In this document: positions 1 to 8,879 of the stretch, piece after piece
Position numbering within the stretch: position 1 is the stretch's first letter
How the letters are laid out: each line of letters opens with the position of its first letter
Source: Capsicum annuum
Taxonomy: Eukaryota; Streptophyta; Magnoliopsida; Solanales; Solanaceae
Assembly (NCBI RefSeq): GCF_002878395.1
Contig: NC_061122.1
Location: 74,123,458-74,187,457 of the forward strand
Reading direction: 5' to 3'
Length of the DNA stretch: 64,000 nt
The notes under the pieces: model-generated
The model's database searches: none
Seen by the model: only the letters and a program-made list of their open reading frames with translations
What the model was told of the DNA's origin: nothing
Program-made: the position numbers and the translations under genes

Positions 1-689
1 GATCGATTGAAGTTGACTTAAATTTTGACGGTCACTAAAACTTGAACGATAGGAAAGTTTTCAACTCGTCCATAAGTTAGGGGACCTCTATGATCTTAAT
101 TCTTGCTCAAATAGATTCCCACACGATTCATAGTATTACATACTTGGGAGGATATTTTCGAAACATTTTAACTCAAATTTTCACTTTACCAAATACGCTT
201 TAAGGCTCAGACTGGAAGAGGATTTTGCGGGACATTACACTGATATAGAGATGTTTTCATGTGACTATATATAAATTTCATGTCTACTCCATACAATAAT
301 TTATAATTTTGAAAAGCTAATCAAATAGTGACCAAAGAAATTGTGTACTGTCCAATTTTTCACAGAAAACTTTTATTCATTATTAAGAAAATATTAAAAT
401 AAATGTTTTATAGAATACAACACAAGAGAATCAAATAGAACTTACTAACCGAAATAAATTATAACTCACTAAAAATAAGTAAATAAGAACAATACAAAAA
501 AGTTTAAAATCTCAATATTTAATATGATGCATAGATCAATTATGACTCTTAATCGAAAACTGCTACTTCTAATAATATAGAGAGAACTTTATGCATGAGT
601 CATTTAGTATAATTAATTCTTACATGATTCTGTGATATTTCTACTCAAATAAATTTTATGATAATAGAGTTGTAAAAAAAAAAAAACTA
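1..689. other. AT-rich flank, no gene seen
   Basis: This stretch is AT-rich, with no long reading frame and no recognised repeat boundary. Its right end marks the left breakpoint of the 1021-bp tandem duplication. Nothing else is supportable. Confidence 0.6.
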
Positions 690-1172
690 ACATCCATATA
701 TAAATTTCTCAAAATCTTTCGAAACACTCATCTAGAACACAAACCTAAAATTAATAAAATTACTATAGGCCACACCGAAATAGTAGCTATAACAATATTT
801 ATGCCACCAACACGCAAAAATATATATAAACATAAATTAATTAAAAATTCTCAAATATCATAAAAAAGTTGATGATAAACGTGAAATAATAGAACAATTT
901 ATAGAAGTACATGGATTGATCCTTTTCTAAATTGATTGTATTTGTTCCATCTTTGAGTATAATTCAAATATCAAAAGAAAATAAAAAGAAGCAAAGGTCA
1001 AGTACAATTAGGAGTATGTTAGATTAAGCCTAATATTTCAATAAGATTTTTATATTTTCAAATATTTTAGGCAAAGTTTTAATTGTTTTCATATATTTTA
1101 GGCAAAGTTATAATTGTTTTTTTAATTTTTGAAAACATCACGTACTGAAAAACAAAAAAAATAAAATAATAT

Positions 1173-1431
1173 TGCTATGATATATATCAATTATAGTGAA
1201 TGTCTATCAAGATCTATTTGATGTCTATCAGGATTTGATGTATCTGTATTTTAGTGTGAAATTAGGAGCAAATTTCTTCTATTTATAAATAGAAGGACTT
1301 CCTTCAATGTAAATCATCCCTCAAGAGAAGAAATAAGAATTACTCTCTCTATTCTCTATACTCTTCTTCTTCTTCTTCTTCTTCTTCTTCTTCTTCTTCT
1401 TCTTCTTCTTTATTCTTATTATTTTATAACA
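1173..1431 (+). repeat. Copia 5' LTR, copy in unit A
   Basis: It runs from TGCTATGATATATATC to ATTTTATAACA. It contains a TATA region within a 20-bp palindrome (1276-1295), a (TTC)n tract at about 1363-1410 and a sequence match to the 3' LTR at 14056. It is followed by CGTTATCAGCATGAG, a stretch seen after the LTR of many plant copia elements and probably the primer site. Confidence 0.9.
1276..1295 (+). promoter_or_regulatory. LTR TATA box inside a perfect 20-bp palindrome (unit A)
   Basis: The sequence CTTCTATTTATAAATAGAAG is its own reverse complement and centres on the TATAAAT core. Unit B has the same palindrome at 2297-2316. The 3' LTR keeps CCTATAAATAG (about 14172-14182) but the left arm is broken. 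It is the likely LTR promoter core, by position and motif only. Confidence 0.6.
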
Positions 1432-1511
1432 CGTTATCAGCATGAGACTCTGCCGTCTCAAATTTGAAGGCTAAGGATAAGGTATTATTTTTTATTTCTT
1501 CCCTTTTTCAT

Positions 1512-1710
1512 ATGGCTAATAATGTTACAAAGTGTGAGTTCGTTGCCCTTCAAAGTTCGGCCAAGAACTATATTTTATGGGTGTTTGATGCTGAAATCCA
1601 CCTAGATGCTATGGGTCTTGGAGACGTGATAAAAAATAAAAATACAGCATCTAGTCAAAATCGTGCAAAGGCTATGATTTTCTTGCATCATCATTTTGCT
1701 GAAGTTCTGA
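1512..1710 (+). pseudogene. Duplicated 5' fragment of copia gag
   Basis: This is the first 66 codons of the Gag reading frame from ATGGCTAATAATG. They match the complete copy at 2533 (residues MANNVTKCEFVALQSSAKNY and onward). The frame stays open until the duplication breakpoint at 1710, where it runs back into flanking AT-rich DNA and stops within a few codons. It is a by-product of the 1021-bp duplication and not a functional gene. The open frame can be read upstream of this ATG, but the copia Gag N-terminus aligns best from this methionine. Confidence 0.85.
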
Positions 1711-2193
1711 ACATCCATATATAAATTTCTCAAAATCTTTCGAAACACTCATCTAGAACACAAACCTAAAATTAATAAAATTACTATAGGCCGCACCGAA
1801 ATAGTAGCTATAACAATATTTATGCCACCAACACGCAAAAATATATATAAACATAAATTAATTAAAAATTCTCAAATATCATAAAAAAGTTGATGATAAA
1901 CGTGAAATAATAGAACAATTTATAGAAGTACATGGATTGATCCTTTTCTAAATTGATTGTATTTGTTCCATCTTTGAGTATAATTCAAATATCAAAAGAA
2001 AATAAAAAGAAGCAAAGGTCAAGTACAATTAGGAGTATGTTAGATTAAGCCTAATATTTCAATAAGATTTTTATATTTTCAAATATTTTAGGCAAAGTTT
2101 TAATTGTTTTCATATATTTTAGGCAAAGTTATAATTGTTTTTTTAATTTTTGAAAACATCACGTACTGAAAAACAAAAAAAATAAAATAATAT
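1711..2193. repeat. Second copy of pre-insertion flank (unit B)
   Basis: This repeats 690-1172 almost base for base, including the AATAT next to the LTR. Because it is host flank rather than element sequence, its presence between gag and a second LTR shows a segmental tandem duplication, not two insertions. Confidence 0.9.
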
Positions 2194-2452
2194 TGCTATG
2201 ATATATATCAATTATAGTGAATGTCTATCAAGATCTATTTGATGTCTATCAGGATTTGATGTATCTGTATTTTAGTGTGAAATTAGGAGCAAATTTCTTC
2301 TATTTATAAATAGAAGGACTTCCTTCAATGTAAATCATCCCTCAAGAGAAGAAATAAGAATTACTCTCTCTATTCTCTATAATCTTCTTCTTCTTCTTCT
2401 TCTTCTTCTTCTTCTTCTTCTTCTTCTTCTTTATTCTTATTATTTTATAACA
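2194..2452 (+). repeat. Copia 5' LTR, copy in unit B (joined to the full element)
   Basis: This is the same LTR as 1173-1431. It is the copy contiguous with the rest of gag and pol. It has the TATA palindrome at 2297-2316, a (TTC)n tract at about 2384-2431 and an end at TATAACA, followed by CGTTATCAGCATGAG at the primer-site position. Confidence 0.9.
2297..2316 (+). promoter_or_regulatory. LTR TATA box inside a perfect 20-bp palindrome (unit B)
   Basis: The same self-complementary CTTCTATTTATAAATAGAAG as in unit A. It sits about 155 bp before the LTR end and upstream of the pyrimidine-rich (TTC)n tract, so transcripts would begin just before that tract. Confidence 0.6.
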
Positions 2453-2532
2453 CGTTATCAGCATGAGACTCTGCCGTCTCAAATTTGAAGGCTAAGGATA
2501 AGGTATTATTTTTTATTTCTTCCCTTTTTCAT

Positions 2533-3516
2533 ATGGCTAATAATGTTACAAAGTGTGAGTTCGTTGCCCTTCAAAGTTCGGCCAAGAACTATATTTTATG
2601 GGTGTTTGATGCTGAAATCCACCTAGATGCTATGGGTCTTGGAGACGTGATAAAAAATAAAAATACAGCATCTAGTCAAAATCGTGCAAAGGCTATGATT
2701 TTCTTGCATCATCATTTTGCTGAAGTTCTGAAAATTGAATACCTTACTACTAAGGATCCACTCGTATTGTGGAATAGAATAAAAGAAAGGTTTGACCACT
2801 TAAAGATGATTATCCTCCCGAAAGCACAATATGAGTGGATGCATCTAAGATTTCAAGACTATAAGTCTGTTCATGAGTAAAATTCTGCTATGTTCAGAAT
2901 TTCTTCTCAATTTAAACTATGTGGAGAGATGGTCAATGATAATGATGTAATGGAAAAGATGGTCTCCACTTTTCATGACTCGAATGTGCTATTACAACAA
3001 CAATATCGAGAAAAAGATTTCAAGAAGTATACTGAACTGAGTTCTCATCTTCTCGTGGTTGAACAAAATAATGATTTGTTGATGAAAAATTACGAGAACC
3101 GACCAATTGGATCTGCACCATTTCCTGAAGTGAATGATGTGCATGCTCACCATGCTAGGCATGGAAAAGCTTGAGGCCCTAGTCATGGACGTGGTCGTGG
3201 TCATGATGACCAAGAAAGAAATCCTATTTCGGGTGTTACTCATTCATTGAACAAAAAGTAAAAAGATGAAAAACGTGAAGCAATTACTTGTTTTTGATGT
3301 GGTGGAAAAGGACATTATCCACGTGACTGTCGTGCTCTCAAGCACTTGGTTGATCTTTATCAAACATCATTAAAGAAGAAAGAGAAATCCTGAGACTTTC
3401 TTTCTCTCTGAAAATAATGTTGACATCACATGCTTGGATGTAGCAGACTTCTTTGAGCACCCTGAAGGAAAGATTGATCACTTGATTATTGGTGATGGCT
3501 TTGTAAAAATGAAAGA
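2533..3516 (+). pseudogene. gag: Copia gag (UBN2/Retrotran_gag_2 type) with CCHC knuckle, stops
   Basis: Gag forms the particle and binds element RNA. The start chosen is ATGGCTAATAATG at 2533. The N-terminal part (KNYILWVFDAEIHLDAMGLG) is the plant copia Gag signature, followed by a helical body and a basic Gly/Arg/His-rich linker. The zinc knuckle near 3288-3333 reads C-F-stop-C-G-G-K-G-H-Y-P-R-D-C, a CCHC motif with a stop between its first two cysteines. In-frame stops also fall at 2878 and 3172, and a frameshift lies near 3388. The C-terminal part (DVADFFEHPEGKIDHLI) ends near 3516. The protein could not be made intact. Confidence 0.88.
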
Positions 3517-4120
3517 GTGAATGGTTTTAATTTATTTATTTTTATTGATAAGAGATAGACGAAATCATGTAAAAGTAGTTATCTGCATGACTATTAGTTT
3601 TTGATTAGTTTAGTTATATTATTGTTGTTTATTTTTTAATTGAATTGAATTTTAATTTTACCATTATTTATTGAAGGAAAAAAAAAGGGTACAATTAACA
3701 TTCATCTTCAACAACAATGGTATTAATATTAGTTATTGTATTTTAATGAAATTCGTTGTTTCTGTTTTCCTACTTTAATTATATTGATTTCAATAAAGCA
3801 AAGAAAGTGCAGTGGTATATATATTTTGTCATTATTCTAATGGAATATATTTTTTCATTATTCTAATGAAACTCACGTCCGAGTAGGCAAAATCAAGATA
3901 GCGTCTGGCCATGCATTTACGTAACTAATTGTAATAAAATAAAAAAATTTTAAGTGCAGTAGTGACCCATGCATTTTTACGTAGAATATTATTATATTCT
4001 TATGTAAGCAATTGCTTAAATAAAAAATAATTAATCATTTATTAATGATTTTCACTTTGTGTAATGATATATTTTATGTATATTTTTTATTTTGAAGATA
4101 TGAATAATTTTTAAAGTAAG
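3517..4120 (+). other. AT-rich spacer between copia gag and pol
   Basis: About 600 bp of very AT-rich DNA with no frame. It contains small imperfect repeats, such as CATGCATTTACGTA (near 3910) and CATGCATTTTTACGTA (near 3968), and two tracts ending TTATTCTAATG. Some plant copia elements have an untranslated spacer here. A decayed insertion is the alternative; I see no clear target duplication. Confidence 0.5.
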
Positions 4121-5360
4121 CTGTCCAATTGTGAAGATGTTTGTTTAATTGACTCTGACACTACAAATACGATATTCAAAGACGAGAAATATTTCTTTCA
4201 TATAAATATGGACAAGATTAATGTTACTACAATTTCTGGTAGTGCTAATTTGATTGAAGGCTTCAGAAAAGCCATTATAATCTTATCCAAGGGAACTAAA
4301 CTCATCATAAATAATGTTATGTTCTCTCCCAAGTCTCGAAGAATTTGATGAGTTTTAATTATATCCATGAAAATGGTTATCATATCAAGACAATTATGAG
4401 ATGAATCTTAAATATCTTGGTATCACCAAGAATGTCTCTAGCTAGACATGTGCTATAGAAAAGTTCCCTACTTTATCTTCTGGCTTGTATTGGACAAAGA
4501 TTTGTGCAATTGAGGCACATCTATAGTAAATCGGAAGCTTACTAATTCCAGTACCTTCGTACTTTGGCATGATCGTTTGGGACATCCTGGATCTATAATG
4601 ATGAGACGAATCATAGAAAATTCAAATGGACATCCATTAAAGAACTTGAAGGTTCTTTTGAATGGTGAATTTTCATGCAATGCTTGTTATCAAGGCAAGC
4701 TGATTGTGAGGTCATCACCAACAAAAGTTGGGATTGAATTCCTCGCGTTCTTGGAACGTATACATGGGGATATCTGTGGACCCATTCACCCACCTAGTGG
4801 GTCATTTAGATACTTCATGGTCCTAATAGATGCTTTTTCTAGATGGTCTCATGTGTGTCTTTTGTCATCTCGCAACTTGACATTTGCAAAATTATTGGCA
4901 CAAATAATACGATTACGGACATAGTTTTCCGATAATCAAATTAAGTCTATTCACCTTGATAATGCTGCAAAATTTTTATTTCAAACATTTAATGACTATT
5001 GCTTATCGATTGGGATAAGAATAGAACATCCTATACCCCATGTTCACACTCAAAATGACCTTGTTGAGTTATTAATTAAACGTCTATAGTTGATAGCAAG
5101 ACCATTGCTTATGAAAACTAAGTTGCCCACTTCTATTTGGGGCCATGCAATTTTGTATGCTACAACACTTGTTTGTCTTAGACCGACAAATAATCATAAA
5201 TTTTCTCCATTGCAATTGATTTTTGGGTCAAGAGCCTAATATATCTCATTTGAGAATTTTTGAGTGCGGTGTTTATATGCCTATAGCACCACCAAACCGC
5301 ACCAAGATGGGCCCCCAAAGAAGGTTAGGAATCTATGTTGGGTTTGAATCACCCTTCATT
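4121..5360 (+). pseudogene. pol: Copia pol part 1: protease, GAG_pre-integrase, integrase core
   Basis: The aspartic protease motif reads CLIDSDTTNT near 4139-4170 (family form D-S-A-T-T), then TISGSANLIEG. A stop-rich stretch follows, then the GAG_pre-integrase domain (LGHPGS..., C-x-x-C with K near 4680-4700). The integrase catalytic core has its first Asp in HGDICGPIH (near 4763), LIDAFSRW after it, the second Asp in IHLDNAAKF (near 4950) and the glutamate in QNDLVE (near 5055). Several in-frame stops (for example near 4346 and 4922) inactivate it. The reading resumes after the CACTA insert at 11698. Confidence 0.88.
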
Positions 5361-5660
5361 CACTACTAAAAAAAACTGAAAAACCGACCACAGATTGTGG
5401 TCGGAAAAAACTGACCACATGTGGTTGGTTTTTTTTTCTTTAAAAAAAACGACCACTTGTGGTCGCTTTTATATTTTAAAATTTCTAAATAATTTTTTCA
5501 ATAATTTTTATGTTAATTATTAATTATTTTATAAATAAAAATTAAAAAAATAAGAAAACCGACCACTTGTGGTCGATTTTTAAAAATTCTTTTATTTTTT
5601 TTTAAAAAAAAAGAAAATACTTTTAAAAACCAACCACTTTTGGTCGATTTTTGAACTAAA
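5361..5660. repeat. CACTA left TIR and subterminal palindromes
   Basis: After the CACTA end there are five units of the type ACCGACCACNNNTGGTCGG (near 5383, 5409, 5448, 5559 and 5628), separated by A/T tracts. Each unit is a short near-palindrome. They mirror the array at the right end. Confidence 0.9.
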
Positions 5661-5707
5661 AAAAATAATAAATAAATAATTTTTAGTGAGCAATAATTAC
5701 ATATATG

Positions 5708-5754
<47 letters not shown>

Positions 5755-6097
5755 TTCATTAGAAATAATTATATATATATTTTTTTCAAATTACACTAAT
5801 CACACGATGTAGATAACGGTCTATTATAAGGTAATATAATTGTGGATTTGATATATATAGTACTCATTCAAGCGTTCATATATTATATATAGTGATCAAT
5901 TGATGAATGATGTAGCCAAAACCTAATATTGTATTAAGATAATCAAATATAATTAATCGATCACTCATCTGAGTAAGTATAAGAAGCACATCGCATTATA
6001 TTATTGGATAATATACTTGTGTACGTATTTGATAGATATAGTACGTATTTAGAACTTGATATAGCCAATAGTGTGTATATGTGTGTGTATGCATAGG

Positions 6098-6128
<31 letters not shown>

Positions 6129-6348
6129 TATACAATGAAGGTATATTAATGACATACGATAATGTAATCGATAATTCATCTGAGTATTTGTAAAATACGT
6201 TGTATATTATTATGGGGTAGTAAAATTGTGTATTTGATGTTTATAGTACGTATCTGAAAGTTGATAGATAATTAAATATATGTATATACGTATATCTCGT
6301 GTAGTAACATATGCAGTAATCGATATATATATAACACGTTGTATTACG

Positions 6349-6394
<46 letters not shown>
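5661..6394. repeat. AT-rich stretch with three (TA)n tracts
   Basis: Simple TA tracts lie at about 5712-5750, 6098-6122 and 6352-6394. The DNA between them has no coding potential. Short motifs such as GTACGTAT recur. No gene is seen. Confidence 0.7.
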
Positions 6395-6399
<5 letters not shown>

Positions 6400-6640
6400 G
6401 AAGGAAGTAATCAGAGTGGTTTACAGTTATAAGCTTACCATTTTTTACGATTTATCAATTCAAATATAATATTTTATTATTTTTCGTAAACATACACATT
6501 CACAATATATATATATATGTATATATATAGGGTGAAGGAAGTAATCAGAGTGGTTTACAGTTATAAGCTTACCATTTTTTACGATTTATCAATTCAAATA
6601 TAATATTTTATTATTTTTCGTAAACATACACATTCACAAT
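6395..6640. repeat. Direct duplication, 134-bp period, inside CACTA
   Basis: The segment from AGGGTGAAGGAAGTAATCAG to CACATTCACAAT (about 112 bp) occurs at 6395 and again at 6529, essentially identical. A TA tract precedes each copy, so slippage or recombination between TA tracts probably made the duplication. Confidence 0.9.
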
Positions 6641-6679
6641 TATTATACAAAATACATTCTCTATTATTATTGAAATAAC

Positions 6680-7450
6680 AAACATTTTTAAAATTTGTGT
6701 ATTTTCTAACTCAATTGTGCCAATTCATAACAATTTTAAATTAATTTTACCCAATTTATTATAATTCTAGCCTAATTGTATCTAATTAGACTAAATTAAA
6801 TTTTTCATCTAATTTTAATCAAAATCTTAATATTTAGGTCTCAGCCGTTATTAATATTTATTATTTATTATATATTATTTACTATTTTATATTATCCAAG
6901 TTCTTACAATTTTAGCCTATTTTATTTAATTCATTACAATTTTAGCCAATTTATTACAATCATAGTCAATTTGTAATTCAATTTTTAAATTTTAGTCAAA
7001 TCATAATTAAATTCTTAACCTCTAGATCTCAACCATTGTTGAAACCCAATTTTGACCTCCCGATATTATATTTAGGCTGCTATTTTAACAAAATTACTAA
7101 TTTTTTAAATATTATTACTTTTTGCACATTTTTTTTCTTGTATCAAACAAATTGTCGACGTGTTACATTCGTGATTTAAATATATATAAATTATTTTATT
7201 AATTTTTTATATTATTTTATGATTTATTAATTCAAATACAACATTTTACATAATTTTATTAATTAAATTTCTTTTTCACGTAATTGTGCGCACTTACATG
7301 TTTTGCAAATACACTGTTTAAGTTTTCTATTATTTAATACTATTTATTGATATTATTATTTTTATATTATTTATTAGCATATATATTGTTATTATTTATA
7401 TTATTATTATTATTATTATTTAACTTATTGTTATTTAATTATTATTATCA

Positions 7451-7481
<31 letters not shown>

Positions 7482-7690
7482 CATATTTAAATAACAGCCT
7501 AGTTAAAATTACCTTGCCTAATTCATTTACCTTTTAATCTAATTTCATTCAATTTCTTACAATTATAGCCTACTTTACTCAGTCCATTACAATCTTAATC
7601 CAATTTATTGCAATTCTAGCCATTTGTTACAATCTTAGCCTAATTGCTTCCAATCCAAGCAACATTCTAACCTCACATAATCTTAAAATC
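6680..7690. repeat. Degenerate reiterations of a TTACAATTTTAGCC-type word
   Basis: Variants of TTACAAT(T/C)(T/C)TAGCC followed by AATTTA recur many times (for example near 6904, 6938, 6955, 7558, 7585 and 7628), about 20-40 bp apart. ATT/TTA triplet tracts lie between at 7399-7480. There is no reading frame. It stands directly upstream of the gene-like block at 7740 and may be its captured upstream region. Confidence 0.55.
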
Positions 7691-7739
7691 CTAGCCGTTG
7701 ATCAAAATTGATCTAACAACTGAGGTTGATCTCCCTCTT

Positions 7740-8215
7740 TCCTTATTTAAAACAACCTAACCCCAATCCCTAATTTCCAAAAAAACAAAAAAAAAAGCAG
7801 TCTTCCTTGGTCTCTCTCTCTAGACTCTCTCCCTCTTACCTCCCCCATCGGCAACAACAGCGCCGCCGCCAGCGCCGCTCCAATACCACCACGAGGTCCC
7901 CATCATCCTCTTCCTTCTCTGCTCCAACACCATCACTGGTGCTATCATTTCATTCCAACAAAACATCCGTCGACGCCTTTCTTCCCTCCGTACTGCTCCA
8001 CCTCCGACCAGGCCTCACTAGTCATGGAGTCATCCCTCCAGCGCCCTAGCCACCACCATCATCAGCGGTGAGCCGACCCAGTGCCGCCGATGGCTTATTC
8101 TGTCCGTCCCCATGCCTTCATCAATTGTGAACCAGCCATGCAACCCTTTTCTCATCAAAAATGACGGATTCTGAGAGAATTCGTCTCAGGTTTACTATTC
8201 TGTTCAATCTCATAC
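7740..8215 (+). pseudogene. Captured gene-like segment: putative promoter, 5' exon and splice donor
   Basis: A TATTTAAA box (near 7744) is followed by a CA-rich leader. An 80-codon open frame (7807-8049) begins MVSLSRLSPSYL and is rich in Ser, Arg, Gln and Pro. Base composition jumps from AT-rich to GC-rich over this block, then returns. A GTTTACTATTCTG after TCTCAG near 8190 could be a splice donor. CACTA elements are known to carry host gene fragments, and this looks like one, but I cannot name the source gene and the protein is low-complexity. It could also be the decayed 5' exon of an element gene. Confidence 0.4.
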
Positions 8216-8689
8216 TTCTTTAGCTATTTTCTCTGGTGAACGATCCTATTAAGATCTAATTGTGAGTTTTGAGTTAAATCCTCCAATTTTTATGTGTCGT
8301 TATATGCCTAAACTAGCATTGTGGAGAAATCTCAAAAGTACATGACACTTCCGCTATTATTTTGACTAGATTGTTTTGAATGTATGTTTATTTATATCTG
8401 TTAACTAACATATGTTTCTATCCCTCTTCTTTTTAAATAAGCAAATCCGCTGGATTTTAATTGTCAATCCCCTATTCTAATTTCAAGTTTGTTTATATTC
8501 ATATGTATTTTTGTATGATTTTCGTTTGCCCTAAGCTATGACTTGTGGATTCATGAACTTTTACTGTAATAGTATTTAGTTTCATCGTGTAATCTTGATT
8601 TCTCCATGTATAGGTAATTTTTTGTACTTAGTTGAGTTGTTCGTAATTATTTGAATAATATTGAACCTGATTGTGTGCAAATTAAGGAG
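8216..8689 (+). other. Intron-like AT-rich stretch
   Basis: T-rich DNA between two GC-richer blocks, starting close to a possible splice donor and with no frame. It is consistent with an intron of a captured gene fragment. Nothing else is seen. Confidence 0.3.
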
Positions 8690-8830
8690 TAATCTCTTTA
8701 CATCATCCACCTCCTCCTTCTCTCTACCTTTCTCTCCCTCTAAGACCTCTTCACCATCAATGGCGACGCCACCGCTGCTCAGCCGTCGCGGTCGTATCGG
8801 TTCTCTTGATCTTGTGGACTATTTTGGATG
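8690..8830 (+). pseudogene. Second captured gene-like segment (short GC-rich block)
   Basis: A CTCC/TCTC-rich leader runs into an ATG at 8760 with codons reading MATPPLLSRRGRIGSLDLVD. The frame is short and ends in the adjacent T-rich DNA. Composition resembles a plant 5' UTR plus the first codons of a gene, perhaps with a transit-peptide-like start. I do not recognise the source. Confidence 0.35.
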
Positions 8831-8879
8831 TATGTTTTAGTATGTTCTTGGTCGCTGGTCATTCTTGTATCAAAATGTG

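Larger units (their letters stand above)
690..2731. repeat. Tandem duplication, two 1021-bp units
   Basis: Unit A (about 690-1710) and unit B (about 1711-2731) are nearly identical at a constant offset of 1021 bp. I noticed only a couple of substitutions (for example ggccaca versus ggccgca near 770 and 1792), and the (TTC)n tracts have the same length. Each unit holds about 480 bp of flanking DNA, a copia 5' LTR and the first ~200 bp of gag. The break between units joins gag directly back to flank, so the duplication happened after the copia element inserted. The near-identity suggests it is recent, or that it is an assembly duplication. Confidence 0.95.

Noticed and set aside
1464..1511. Upstream extension of the copia gag frame from a TTG
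   Set aside because: Family Gag similarity starts at the ATG 48 bases further on (1512, and 2533 in the second unit); the extension covers the leader.
6008..6179. Minus-strand frame with Tyr-Ile/Thr-Tyr runs
   Set aside because: It is the translation of TA/GT simple repeats inside the CACTA element.
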